Shown here: positions 1-8,408 of the stretch, in pieces
How positions within the stretch are numbered: position 1 is the first letter of the stretch
How the letters are laid out: each line of letters starts with the position of its first letter
Origin: Stutzerimonas azotifigens DSM 17556
Lineage (GTDB): Bacteria; Pseudomonadota; Gammaproteobacteria; Pseudomonadales; Pseudomonadaceae
Assembly: GCF_000425625.1 (NCBI RefSeq)
Contig: NZ_KE384409.1
Location: forward strand, 215,056 to 279,055
Direction of reading: 5' to 3'
Length of the DNA: 64,000 bases
Translations under genes and position numbers: made by a program
Notes under the pieces: generated by a model
Told to the model about the DNA's origin: nothing
The model's database searches: none
What the model saw: only the letters and a program-made list of their open reading frames with translations

Positions 1-14
1 TGCCCACCGAATCC

Positions 15-40
15 TGTGGGAGGCGCGCGCCCGCGGCGAC
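15..40. repeat. Extragenic GC-rich repeat module (family B)
   Basis: The stretch reads TGTGGGAGGCGCGCGCCCGC and continues to GCGGCGAC. It matches the left arm of the hairpin module found again near 18.5-19.0 kb, 31.38 kb, 46.38 kb and 51.7-52.1 kb. It lies upstream of the first gene and has no coding content that I can see. Confidence 0.5.
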
Positions 41-212
41 CTAGCAGCCTTCGACCAAGTGACTATTGCCACCGCCCTCTTTAAACGATACAAATCGTCT
101 CGTTATAAAAACAACGAAGCAGGGATCCGGCAGTTTCGCCATCGCCGTCCATACTTCTCCTTCACCAGCAGCCCGCCGCCCCACGGGTTGCCCGACAGGC
201 AGGAGACGCCCC

Positions 213-1373
213 ATGTCCACCCAGGTAATTCTTCCCCGCATCCTCGAGGTCGGTGCCGGCGCCAGCCAGAAGCTGCCAGCCATCCTGAGCGCCCTCGACT
301 GCCGCAAGCCGCTGATCGTCACCGACAAGATGATGGTCAAGCTCGGCTATGCCGGGCGTCTGCAGGACGCCCTGGCCAGCGCCGACATCGCCAGCGACCT
401 GTTCGACGACACCGTGCCCGAACCCACCGCCGCCTCCATCCAGGCGGGCGTGGACAAGGTTCGTGGCGGCGACTACGACGCCATCGTCGCGCTCGGTGGC
501 GGCAGCCCGATCGACAGCGCCAAGGCCATCGCCATCCTCGGCAAGCACGGCGGCAAGGTGCGCGACTACAAGTTCCCGCGCGTGGTCAACGAAGCCGGGC
601 TGCCGATCGTGGCCATCCCCACCACCGCCGGCACCGGCTCGGAGGTGACCCGCTTCACCATCATCACCGACGAGACCAGCGACGAGAAAATGCTCTGCGT
701 CGGCATCGGCTTCATGCCGGTCGCCGCGCTGGTGGATTACGAGTTGACCCTCAGCGTGCCGCAACGCACCACCGCCGACACCGGCATCGATTCGCTGACC
801 CATGCCATCGAGGCCTATGTCAGCCGCAAGGCCAACCCCTACAGCGACAGCCAGGCGATCGCCGCCATGCACCTGCTCGGCCCGAACCTGCAGCGCGCCT
901 ATCACAACGGCGACGACCGCCAGGCCCGCGAGGCCATGATGCTCGGCGCGACCCTGGCCGGGGTGGCCTTCTCCAACGCCTCGGTGGCCCTGGTGCACGG
1001 CATGAGCCGGCCGATCGGCGCCTTCTTCCACGTACCGCACGGGCTGTCCAACGCCATGCTGCTGCCGACCGTGACGGCCTATTCGATCCCGGCCGCGCCC
1101 GAGCGCTACGCCACCTGCGCCCGCGCCATCGGCGCGGCCGGTCACGACGACGACACCGACACCGCCAACGGCAAGCTGCTCGAGGCGCTGGAAGCCCTGA
1201 ACCGCGACCTGAAGGTGCCGACGCTCGCCGAGTTCGGCGCCGACAAGGCGCGCTTCGACCAGTTGCTGCCGACCATGGCCGAGCAGGCCCTGGCGTCCGG
1301 CTCGCCGGGCAACAACCCGCGCGTGCCCAGCGCCGAGGAAATCATCGAGCTGTACCGCAAGATCTGGCCCTGA
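213..1373 (+). CDS. Iron-containing alcohol dehydrogenase
   Basis: This 386-residue protein is a group III iron-containing alcohol dehydrogenase, a cytoplasmic NAD(P)-dependent enzyme interconverting alcohols and aldehydes or ketones. The nucleotide-binding GGGSPIDSAK segment lies at residues 95-104 and the TTAGTGSE motif at 137-144. The expected metal ligands are present as Asp193, His197, His262 and His276. The ATG at 213 is chosen because AGGAGA lies about 7 bases upstream and the N-terminal homology begins there; a longer frame upstream looks non-coding. The next gene encodes an MmsA-like aldehyde dehydrogenase on the same strand, so the pair may oxidise a hydroxy acid or alcohol to an acyl-CoA. 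The substrate cannot be read from sequence. Its stop codon abuts a MITE-like insertion. Confidence 0.88.
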   Translation: MSTQVILPRILEVGAGASQKLPAILSALDCRKPLIVTDKMMVKLGYAGRLQDALASADIASDLFDDTVPEPTAASIQAGVDKVRGGDYDAIVALGGGSPIDSAKAIAILGKHGGKVRDYKFPRVVNEAGLPIVAIPTTAGTGSEVTRFTIITDETSDEKMLCVGIGFMPVAALVDYELTLSVPQRTTADTGIDSLTHAIEAYVSRKANPYSDSQAIAAMHLLGPNLQRAYHNGDDRQAREAMMLGATLAGVAFSNASVALVHGMSRPIGAFFHVPHGLSNAMLLPTVTAYSIPAAPERYATCARAIGAAGHDDDTDTANGKLLEALEALNRDLKVPTLAEFGADKARFDQLLPTMAEQALASGSPGNNPRVPSAEEIIELYRKIWP

Positions 1374-1512
1374 GAACTTGGTCACGATTTCGCGAGCTAG
1401 AGCGATGCAAGGCAAAACAAACGAAGAAGCGGAGTTTACGAGTTGTAAATGAGCATTTTGAGTTTGTTTTTAACGCAGCAGCGCCGACGCGCAGCAGATC
1501 GTGAACAGGTTC
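1374..1512. mobile_element. MITE-like element with TGA target duplication
   Basis: This 139-bp non-coding element has imperfect terminal inverted repeats. The left end reads GAACTTGGTCACGAT and the right end, reversed, reads GAACCTGTTCACGAT. It is flanked on both sides by TGA (1371-1373 and 1513-1515), which fits a 3-bp target duplication; the left TGA is the stop codon of the dehydrogenase gene. There is no room for a transposase, so it would be moved by one encoded elsewhere. Its interior is AT-richer than its surroundings. Confidence 0.7.
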
Positions 1513-1581
1513 TGAGGCCAGCGCCCTTCAACCGAACAGGACACCGGCCCCCGGCCGCACGGACAACAAGAGGAACCTCCC

Positions 1582-3078
1582 ATGAGCGTCATAGGACATT
1601 TGATCAACGGCCAGCTCCGCGAAGACAGCGCCCGCACCCAGGACGTGTTCAACCCCGCCACCGGCGCGGCCAGCAAGCAGGTGGCGCTGGCCTCCCGGGC
1701 CACCGTCGAGGAAGCCGTCGCCGCAGCGCAGGCCGCTTTCCCCGCCTGGCGTGACACCCCGCCGATGAAGCGCGCGCGCATCATGTTCCGCTTCAAGGAA
1801 CTGCTGGAAAAGAATGCCGACAGGATCTGCGAGCTGATCGGCCAGGAGCACGGCAAGATCCTGCACGATGCCGCCGGCGAGCTGCAGCGCGGCATCGAGA
1901 ACGTCGAATATGCCTGCGGCGCGCCCGAACTGCTCAAGGGCGAGTACAGCAAGAACGTCGGCCCGGACATCGACTCCTGGAGCCAGTTCCAGCCGCTGGG
2001 CGTGGTGGCCGGCATCACCCCCTTCAACTTCCCGGTGATGGTGCCGCTGTGGATGTATCCGATGGCCATCGTCTGCGGCAACACCTTCGTGCTCAAGCCG
2101 TCCGAGCGCGACCCCAGCTCCACCCTGTTCATCGCCGAGCTGCTGCATGAAGCCGGCCTGCCGGCCGGCGTGCTCAACGTGGTCAACGGCGACAAGGAAG
2201 CGGTCGACACCCTGCTCGAAGACGCACGGGTGCAGGCGGTGAGCTTCGTCGGCTCGACGCCGATCGCCGAGTACATCTACAAGACCGCCACCGCGCACGG
2301 CAAGCGCTGCCAGGCGCTCGGCGGGGCGAAGAACCACGCCATCGTGATGCCTGACGCCGACCTGGACAACGTCGTCAGCTCGCTGCTCGGCGCCGCCTTC
2401 GGCTCCTCCGGCGAACGCTGCATGGCGCTCTCGGTGGCGGTCGCGGTGGGCGACCAGGTCGCCGACGCGCTGATCTCGCGGATGACCGAGGCCATGGGCA
2501 AGCTCAAGGTCGGCGCCTACTCGGAGATGAGCAACGACTTCGGCCCGCTGATCACCCGCCAGCACAAGGAGAAGGTGGTCGGCCACATCGACAGCGCCGA
2601 GGCCCAGGGCGCCAGTGTAGTGGTCGACGGCCGCAGCGCGCGGATCGCCGGTTACGAGGATGGCTTCTTCGTCGATGCCACGCTGATCGACCGGGTGAGC
2701 CCGGAGATGACCAGCTACAAGGAAGAGATCTTCGGCCCGGTGCTGCAGGTGGTGCGCGTGAAGACCATGGAGGAAGCCATGCAGCTGATCAATGATCACG
2801 AGTACGGCAACGGCACCTGCATCTACACCCGCGACGGCGAGGCGGCTCGCTACTTCTGCGACCACATCCAGGTCGGCATGGTCGGCGTCAACATCCCGCT
2901 GCCGGTGCCGGTGGCCTACCACAGCTTCGGCGGCTGGAAGCGCTCGCTGTTCGGCGACCTGCACGCCTACGGCCCGGACGGCGTGCGCTTCTACACCCGG
3001 CGCAAGACCATCACCCAGCGCTGGCCCTCGGCGAACCTGCGCGAAGGCGCCCAGTTCTCCATGCCGACGATGAAGTGA
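1582..3078 (+). CDS. mmsA: CoA-acylating methylmalonate-semialdehyde dehydrogenase
   Basis: This 498-residue protein belongs to the MmsA/IolA branch of the aldehyde dehydrogenase superfamily. These enzymes convert (methyl)malonate semialdehyde plus CoA and NAD+ to propionyl- or acetyl-CoA in valine, inositol or beta-alanine breakdown. The length matches the family. The motif GITPFNFPVMVPLWM lies at about 144-158, the GSTPIAEYIY nucleotide-binding segment at 224-233, LGGAKNHAIV at 246-255, and the catalytic cysteine is Cys280 in SSGERC. An AGAGGAACC ribosome site precedes the ATG. The gene follows an iron alcohol dehydrogenase and faces an IclR regulator that may control both. The family call is firm; which pathway it serves is inferred, because no mmsB or other valine genes are next to it. 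Confidence 0.9.
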   Translation: MSVIGHLINGQLREDSARTQDVFNPATGAASKQVALASRATVEEAVAAAQAAFPAWRDTPPMKRARIMFRFKELLEKNADRICELIGQEHGKILHDAAGELQRGIENVEYACGAPELLKGEYSKNVGPDIDSWSQFQPLGVVAGITPFNFPVMVPLWMYPMAIVCGNTFVLKPSERDPSSTLFIAELLHEAGLPAGVLNVVNGDKEAVDTLLEDARVQAVSFVGSTPIAEYIYKTATAHGKRCQALGGAKNHAIVMPDADLDNVVSSLLGAAFGSSGERCMALSVAVAVGDQVADALISRMTEAMGKLKVGAYSEMSNDFGPLITRQHKEKVVGHIDSAEAQGASVVVDGRSARIAGYEDGFFVDATLIDRVSPEMTSYKEEIFGPVLQVVRVKTMEEAMQLINDHEYGNGTCIYTRDGEAARYFCDHIQVGMVGVNIPLPVPVAYHSFGGWKRSLFGDLHAYGPDGVRFYTRRKTITQRWPSANLREGAQFSMPTMK

Positions 3079-3087
3079 GCCCCGAGC

Positions 3088-3385
3088 CTGCGATCGCTTG
3101 CCCGCAAAGCGGTCGCAGGCAGAGCCTGCTCCTACAGAAGGCGTTCGCGCCTGCAGAGACCGACGCCTCGTAGGAGCGAGCTTGCTCGCGAATGCCGGTC
3201 ACGGTGACCGCTCCTACATAGCCCGCGCCACTCCTTGTAGGAGCAGGCTCTGCCTGCGACCTGGCCGGGCAATGCGCCAACGCTACGGACGTCCCTTCTC
3301 CCTCCGGGAGAAGGGACCAGGGCCGGATGAGGGCAGTGCACAGGGCCCTCACCCCAGCCCTCTCCCGGAGGGAGAGGGGGTTGTC
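3088..3385. repeat. Cluster of REP-like hairpin repeats
   Basis: The interval between mmsA and the IclR gene is filled with short palindromic modules. Three are of the GTAGGAGCRRGCTYNGC type (near 3120, 3171 and 3237), in both orientations, and two are GA-rich hairpins (near 3294-3338 and 3346-3382) around CTCTCCCGGAGGGAGAG. These lie between convergent genes, where such repeats often act as transcription boundaries or mRNA stabilisers. No gene is seen here. Confidence 0.75.
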
Positions 3386-3396
3386 TGCGCGCCCGC

Positions 3397-4197
3397 TCAG
3401 TACTCGCTGCTTTCCCCCGAGGCCGGCAGTTCGCCGATCAGCTCGCCCAGGTCCGCCGCCGCCTTGCGCAGCAGCGGCTCGAACCGGCACAGCTCGGCGA
3501 GGCTCTTGCGCACCGTCGGCGCATGGGTGAACAGGCAGGCGAAGAGGCGTCCGTCGCGGTCCTTCACCGGTACCGAACAGGCTACCATGCCATCGACGAA
3601 CTCCTCGTCGTCGATGCCCAGCTCCGTCTCGCGGATGCGCTGCAGCGCCCTTTCCAGCGCTTCGGGATCGGTCAGGGTGTTGCGCGAGAGCTTCTGCATC
3701 GGCAGGTTCGCCAGGATCTGCTCGCGCCGTGCCTTGGGGAAGGTGCTGAGGTAGAGCTTGCCGCTGGCGCTGCACCAGATCGGCACGTGGGCGCCGACCG
3801 GCAGGTGCATCTGCAGCGGCCAGCTGCTCTGCACCCGGTCGTAGTAGACCATGTCGATGCCGTCGGGAATGGCGATGCCGCAGGTCTCGTCGATCTCGGT
3901 GGCCAGCCGGCGCAGGATGGCCTGGCGCACTGCCTTGTGCCGCCCGGTGTAGAGCACGCCCATGGCCATCCGGTGCAGCCGCTGGCTCGGCACCAGGGTG
4001 CCGCGCATGTTCACCTGCAGGTAGCCGTCGGCCTGCAGTTGCTGCAGCAGCCGGTGCAGGCTGGGCTTGGGGATGTCGAGCATGAAGGCGAGCTCGGCGG
4101 CCGATGGCGAGCGCTCGGCGGTGGCCACCGCCTCGATGATCTCCAGCACACGGGAAATCGACGAACCCTTGCTGCGCCGTGTCGCCTTGTCGTCCAT
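3397..4197 (-). CDS. IclR-family transcriptional regulator
   Basis: This 266-residue protein has the standard IclR plan. A winged helix-turn-helix lies at about residues 15-78, including IPKPSLHRLLQQLQADGYL, and a C-terminal effector-binding domain runs from about 90 to 255, with the typical DMVYYDRVQS and GAHVPIWCSASGKLYL stretches. IclR proteins bind small carboxylic acids or aromatics and repress or activate nearby catabolic operons. It converges on the dehydrogenase pair at 213-3078, its most plausible target, although a repeat cluster separates them. The ATG at 4197 gives a normal N terminus. The ligand is not predictable. Confidence 0.9.
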   Translation of the reverse strand: MDDKATRRSKGSSISRVLEIIEAVATAERSPSAAELAFMLDIPKPSLHRLLQQLQADGYLQVNMRGTLVPSQRLHRMAMGVLYTGRHKAVRQAILRRLATEIDETCGIAIPDGIDMVYYDRVQSSWPLQMHLPVGAHVPIWCSASGKLYLSTFPKARREQILANLPMQKLSRNTLTDPEALERALQRIRETELGIDDEEFVDGMVACSVPVKDRDGRLFACLFTHAPTVRKSLAELCRFEPLLRKAAADLGELIGELPASGESSEY

Positions 4198-4322
4198 CTG
4201 CGGTTGCCTGTTCTGCTGCGCGAAGGCTGCATTGTCGCCCAGTCCGACGTTGCGCGCACCGCTTGGGCCCAGCGCAGCGGGAGGCTATGCTGAAGCGAGC
4301 CCTGGTTCACGGATTTTCAGCG

Positions 4323-4721
4323 ATGACCTCCACACCTCGCCTCTACCTGACCGCCGGCCTGCTCGCAGGCCTGGCCGGTTGCAGCAGCACCCCACCCAGC
4401 AGCGTCGCGCTGCGCGACGACAGCAACTGCCCGCTGGACCTGCACCTGGGGCAGACGCTGATCCTGAGCCTGCCGAGCAATCCTGCCAGCGGCTTTCGCT
4501 GGGCCGTCCTCGAGGCCGCGCCCGAGGTGCTGACGCCGCTCGGCCCGGAAGTGTTCAGCAACCCGGACGAGAACGCGCTGATCGGCGGCGACGGCCTGTC
4601 GACCTGGCGCTTCGAGGTCACCGGGACCGGCAGCGGTGAGCTGGTGCTGAACTACAAGCGCCCCTGGGAAGCCGAGCCGGTGCCCGCCGACGCCTTCGAG
4701 TGTCACGTCGAAGCCAGCTGA
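4323..4721 (+). CDS. Chagasin-family (I42) protease inhibitor lipoprotein
   Basis: This is a 132-residue exported protein. The N terminus is a lipoprotein signal with lipobox LAGC and acylated Cys20. The mature part carries the chagasin/I42 signatures: NPASGF at residues 53-58 (the NPTTG-like loop) and RPW at 113-115. Family members are tight-binding inhibitors of papain-like cysteine peptidases, built as an immunoglobulin-like fold; in bacteria they may protect against host or predator proteases. The ATG at 4323 is preferred over longer upstream frames because it creates the signal peptide. It stands between the IclR gene and cmoA. The target protease is unknown. Confidence 0.8.
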   Translation: MTSTPRLYLTAGLLAGLAGCSSTPPSSVALRDDSNCPLDLHLGQTLILSLPSNPASGFRWAVLEAAPEVLTPLGPEVFSNPDENALIGGDGLSTWRFEVTGTGSGELVLNYKRPWEAEPVPADAFECHVEAS

Positions 4722-4789
4722 CGGAGCCCGCTTGGCAGGGCGCCGGCGTCCGTTAAAATGCGCGCCTTTCCCGCTGCCAGCCGACCGCC

Positions 4790-5533
4790 GTGACCCACGA
4801 CTCCGACCGCCTGTTCGCCGCCCCTCTGGCCGAGGTTCCCGACTTCGTGTTCAACGAGGACGTGGCGCGCGTGTTCCCCGACATGATCAAGCGCTCCGTG
4901 CCGGGCTATCCGACCATCGTCGAGAACATTGGCGTGCTGGCCGCGCAATTCGCCCAGCCCGACACCTGCCTGTACGACCTCGGCGCCTCGCTGGGCGCGG
5001 TGACCCAGGCGCTGCGCCGCCACGTGAAGGTCGACGGCTGCCGGGTGGTCGCGGTCGACAACTCGCCGGCGATGGTCCAGCGCTGCCGCGAATACCTGCA
5101 CGCGCAGGACGCCATGTTCCAGGAGTTGCTGCCGGTGGAGGTGATCGAGGCGGACATCCTCGAGCTGCCGCTGCAGACGGTCTCGCTGGTGGCGCTGAAC
5201 TTCACCCTGCAGTTCGTCGCGCCCAATGACCGCGGCGCGCTGCTCGCCCGCATCCGCCAGGCGCTGTGCCCCGGCGGCGCGCTGATCCTCTCCGAGAAGC
5301 TGCGCTTCGAGGACGACGATGAACAGGCGCTGCTGACCGACCTGCATATCGCCTTCAAGCGCGCCAACGGCTATTCGGAACTGGAGATCGCGCAGAAGCG
5401 CAGCGCGATCGAGAACGTGATGAAGCCCGACAGCCTGGAAGCCCATCGCCAGCGCCTGCTCGAGGCCGGCTTCGCGCGCGTGGTGCCCTGGTTCCAATGC
5501 CTGAATTTCGCCTCGCTGATCGCCCTGCCATGA
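4790..5533 (+). CDS. cmoA: Carboxy-S-adenosyl-L-methionine synthase CmoA
   Basis: This 247-residue class I methyltransferase-fold enzyme makes carboxy-SAM from S-adenosylmethionine and prephenate. CmoB then uses carboxy-SAM to form the cmo5U modification at tRNA wobble position 34. The SAM-binding segment [11 protein letters not shown] lies at residues 62-72. The N-terminal run [16 protein letters not shown] is typical of CmoA. Translation starts at GTG 4790. The stop overlaps the cmoB start in an ATGA arrangement, so the two are translationally coupled, as is usual in gammaproteobacteria. Length and neighbour both support the name. Confidence 0.95.
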   Translation: MTHDSDRLFAAPLAEVPDFVFNEDVARVFPDMIKRSVPGYPTIVENIGVLAAQFAQPDTCLYDLGASLGAVTQALRRHVKVDGCRVVAVDNSPAMVQRCREYLHAQDAMFQELLPVEVIEADILELPLQTVSLVALNFTLQFVAPNDRGALLARIRQALCPGGALILSEKLRFEDDDEQALLTDLHIAFKRANGYSELEIAQKRSAIENVMKPDSLEAHRQRLLEAGFARVVPWFQCLNFASLIALP

Positions 5534-6483
5534 ATCTCGACCTCACCGCCCTGGCCTGGAAGCTGGCCGGCACACCCCTGGCCGCCTGGGCCAACGGCCT
5601 GCAGGCGCAGTTCGACGCCAGGCTCGCCACCGGGCACGGCGACCTGCCGCGCTGGCGGCGAGCGGTCGAGGCCTTGCCCGACGTGCCGCTGGCCGGCTAC
5701 GACATCCGCGACGGCGTGCGCCTGTTCACCGAGGCCGACGCCCAGGGCACCCGCGAGGCGCTGCAGGGCCTGATCCCCTGGCGCAAAGGGCCGTTCGAGG
5801 TGTTCGGCGTGCAGGTCGACACCGAATGGCGCTCGGACTGGAAATGGGAGCGGGTCGCCCCGCACCTCGACCTGACCGGCAAGCGCGTGCTCGACGTCGG
5901 CTGCGGCAACGGCTACTACATGTGGCGCATGCTCGGAGCCGGCGCCGAGGCGGTGGTCGGCGTCGACCCGAACTGGCTGTTCTTCTGCCAGTTCCACGCC
6001 ATCAAGCGCTACCTGCCCGAGCTGCCGGCCTGGCACCTGCCGTTCGCCCTGGAAGACCTGCCGGCCAGGCTCGAAGGCTTCGACACCCTGTTCTCCATGG
6101 GCGTGCTCTACCACCGCCGTTCGCCGATCGACCACCTGCTCGACCTCAAGGACTGCCTGGTGCGCGGCGGCGAGCTGGTGCTCGAGACGCTGGTCATCGA
6201 AGGCGACGAACAGGCCGCGCTGGTGCCGGAGGACCGCTATGCGCAGATGCGCAACGTCTGGTTCCTGCCCTCGGTGCCGGCGCTGGCGCTGTGGCTGCGC
6301 CGTGCCGGTTTCGTCGAGGTGCGCTGCGTGGACGTCAGCCTGACCAGTGTCGAAGAACAGCGCAGCACCGAGTGGATGCGCTACCAGTCGCTCCCCGACT
6401 TCCTCGACCCGCAGGACCGCTCCCGCACCGTCGAAGGCCTGCCGGCACCGCGCCGCGCGGTAATGCTCGCGCGCAAGCCCTGA
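5530..6483 (+). CDS. cmoB: tRNA 5-carboxymethoxyuridine methyltransferase CmoB
   Basis: This 317-residue protein transfers the carboxymethyl group of carboxy-SAM to 5-hydroxyuridine at position 34 of several tRNAs, broadening codon reading. The SAM-site motif [10 protein letters not shown] lies at residues 120-129, followed by [14 protein letters not shown], a stretch characteristic of CmoB. The chosen ATG at 5530 overlaps the cmoA stop; an in-frame upstream start at 5497 would lie deep inside cmoA and lacks homology. The gene ends the two-gene cmoAB operon, and the next gene is on the opposite strand. Confidence 0.95.
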   Translation: MNLDLTALAWKLAGTPLAAWANGLQAQFDARLATGHGDLPRWRRAVEALPDVPLAGYDIRDGVRLFTEADAQGTREALQGLIPWRKGPFEVFGVQVDTEWRSDWKWERVAPHLDLTGKRVLDVGCGNGYYMWRMLGAGAEAVVGVDPNWLFFCQFHAIKRYLPELPAWHLPFALEDLPARLEGFDTLFSMGVLYHRRSPIDHLLDLKDCLVRGGELVLETLVIEGDEQAALVPEDRYAQMRNVWFLPSVPALALWLRRAGFVEVRCVDVSLTSVEEQRSTEWMRYQSLPDFLDPQDRSRTVEGLPAPRRAVMLARKP

Positions 6484-6504
6484 GGGCAGATCCGGCACGC
6501 CCTG

Positions 6505-6768
6505 CTATTCACGCCGGCATTCCTCCGCCAGCTGCCGCAGCGGCTGGCGCGCCAGTTGCCGCAGCGTCAGCACGTCGAGGTCGCGCGCCAACAACTCGTG
6601 GTCCTGCAGCTCCAGCAGTTGCCGGTAGAGGCGTCGGCGCTGCCAGGCCCGCCACCAGGCACCGAGGCAACGCTGCAGGTCCAGCGGCCACATCGCCGGC
6701 ATGTAGACGTCGGGCACCGACGGCTCCCGATGGGGCCGTTTCGGGGTTCGCTCGCGATGAATCGTCAT
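6505..6768 (-). CDS. DUF1127-like small basic protein
   Basis: This 87-residue, arginine-rich protein has a C-terminal part (about 40-75) resembling the DUF1127 motif: an aromatic/arginine run followed by LLELQDHELLARDLDVLT. Some DUF1127 proteins affect RNA turnover and phosphate or C1 metabolism, but no fixed function is known. GGGAGACGAG precedes the ATG at 6768, which supports this short start rather than a much longer in-frame extension. It is divergent from the LysR gene, with a 126-bp shared control region containing T-N11-A-like sites near 6840-6875, so LysR regulation is plausible. Confidence 0.65.
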   Translation of the reverse strand: MTIHRERTPKRPHREPSVPDVYMPAMWPLDLQRCLGAWWRAWQRRRLYRQLLELQDHELLARDLDVLTLRQLARQPLRQLAEECRRE

Positions 6769-6894
6769 GGCTCGTCTCCCGTGCGCAACGGCAGGACCGG
6801 TTGCCCCGCCTTCGAATACAGGATGAGCGGCTACCAATCGTTCAAACAAACGACTAAAATCGAACCATCCGTTCAATGTAGCTGAAGGCAGACC

Positions 6895-7803
6895 ATGAAC
6901 CAGCTCGCCTCTCCGATCGCGTCCCGGACGCTGCCGCTGCTGGAAAGCGACGTGCTGCGCACCTTCGTGGTGATCGCCGACACCGGCAGCTTCACCCGCG
7001 CCGCGGCGCAGATATTCCGCACCACCTCGGCCGTCAGCATGCAGATCAAGCGTCTCGAGGAAACGCTCGGCCAGCCGCTGTTCGTCCGCGAGGCCCGCCG
7101 CGTGCGCCTGACCGAGGCTGGCGAGACCTTGCTCGGCTATGCCCGGCGGCTGCTCAGGCTGAACGAGGAAGCGATGGCGCAGTTCATCGCCCCGAGCCTG
7201 CGTGGCCGGGTGCGCCTGGGGACGCCCGGCGACATCGGCGGGCGCGTGCTGCCCGGCCTGCTGGCGTTGTTCGCCCACAGCCACCCGGGCGTCGAGGTGG
7301 ATGTGTCGGCGGGGCGCAGCATGGAGATGCTCGCGCGCCTCGACGCCGGCGAACTGGACCTGGCGCTGGTCACCGTCGGCAACGCCGGCCAGGACGACAG
7401 TCGCGGCCAGACCATCCACAGCGAACCACTGGTGTGGGCCGGGCGTGCCGGCGGGGTCGCCGTCGAGCGCACGCCCCTGCCGCTGGCCCTGACCAGCGCC
7501 GACTGCCCCTGGCGCCGGCAGGCGCTGGATGCGCTCGACCGCGCCGGGCGCAGCTACCGCATCGCCTACTCCAGCGAGCAGTACGCGGGACAGGAGGCGG
7601 CGATGATCGCGGATCTGGCCATCGCGCCCTTCCCGCTCGGCCTGATCAAGCCACCGCTGCGAAGGCTCGATCCGGAGCACGACCTGCCCACGCTCGGCGA
7701 TTACCAGGTCAAGCTGGTGCTCGGCACGGGCGGCAGCGCGCCGGCCAGCGTACTCGCCGAGCATGTGGTGGCGGCCTTCCGCCGCGAGCAGGGGCGGGGC
7801 TGA
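6895..7803 (+). CDS. LysR-family transcriptional regulator
   Basis: This 302-residue protein carries an N-terminal winged helix-turn-helix (about residues 20-80, with TFVVIADTGSFTRAAAQIF and MQIKRLEETLGQPLFVR) and a C-terminal periplasmic-binding-protein-like effector domain. LysR regulators normally control a divergently transcribed neighbour, which here is the DUF1127-like gene. The stop overlaps the start of the following DUF2905 gene (TGATG), so the two are cotranslated. The effector is unknown. Confidence 0.9.
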   Translation: MNQLASPIASRTLPLLESDVLRTFVVIADTGSFTRAAAQIFRTTSAVSMQIKRLEETLGQPLFVREARRVRLTEAGETLLGYARRLLRLNEEAMAQFIAPSLRGRVRLGTPGDIGGRVLPGLLALFAHSHPGVEVDVSAGRSMEMLARLDAGELDLALVTVGNAGQDDSRGQTIHSEPLVWAGRAGGVAVERTPLPLALTSADCPWRRQALDALDRAGRSYRIAYSSEQYAGQEAAMIADLAIAPFPLGLIKPPLRRLDPEHDLPTLGDYQVKLVLGTGGSAPASVLAEHVVAAFRREQGRG

Positions 7804-8009
7804 TGGGCAAGTGGCTGATGATCGTTGGCGCCGCCGTGCTGCTGCTCGGCGTGGCGCTGCACTTCGTGCCGGGGCTGTTCGGCTGGTTCGGCAAGCTGCC
7901 GGGCGACATCCGCATCGAGTCCGGGCGCAGCCGGGTGTTCATCCCGATCACCTCGATGCTGCTGATCAGCATCGTCGCCAGCGTGCTGCTGAATCTGTTT
8001 CGGCGCTAG
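7803..8009 (+). CDS. DUF2905 family small membrane protein
   Basis: This 68-residue inner-membrane protein has two predicted transmembrane helices (about 4-20 and 46-65) joined by a short loop with the signature GWFGKLPGDIRIE. That pattern is characteristic of DUF2905 proteins, whose role is unknown. The ATG overlaps the TGA of the upstream LysR gene, so the pair is probably translationally coupled; whether that link is functional is unclear. Confidence 0.85.
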   Translation: MGKWLMIVGAAVLLLGVALHFVPGLFGWFGKLPGDIRIESGRSRVFIPITSMLLISIVASVLLNLFRR

Positions 8010-8049
8010 GGTGCAAAACGAAGATGCGCACGGCGCACCCTGCGATTGC

Positions 8050-8400
8050 GCCGCGGCCGCAGCACCCTGCCTTTCCCTTCTCCTCTCGGGAGAAGGTGGC
8101 CCGCAGGGCCGGATGAGGGAGGCATGCCCGCAAGCCCTCACCCCGACCCTCTCCCGGAGGGAGAGGGGATGGCGCGGCAGTTGCCTGGGCATGGCGCATG
8201 CCAGTTCGTGGTCGAGACCGCGCCCATGGGAATCGGCGTCGCTTCTATGGGAGCGATCTTGACCGCGACCCGCCGCCGTAGTGGCGATTGCGGTCGCAGG
8301 CAGAGCCTGCTCCTACGAGGGATCGCGAAAGCCGTGCTTTTCCCTTCTCCCCCGGGAGAAGGTGGCCCGCAGGGCCGGATGAGGGGAACCGGCTCGCGAT
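8050..8400. repeat. Intergenic REP-like repeat cluster
   Basis: The 399-bp gap between two convergent genes contains at least four GA-rich hairpins (near 8077-8118, 8140-8168 and 8340-8385), each pairing CTTCTC- or CTCTCC-type arms. It also has a GGTCGCAGGCAGAGCCTGC module near 8293. These are the same modules seen at 3.1-3.4 kb, 18.4-19.0 kb and 58.5-58.7 kb. I see no credible coding frame. Confidence 0.7.
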
Positions 8401-8408
8401 GTCACGAA

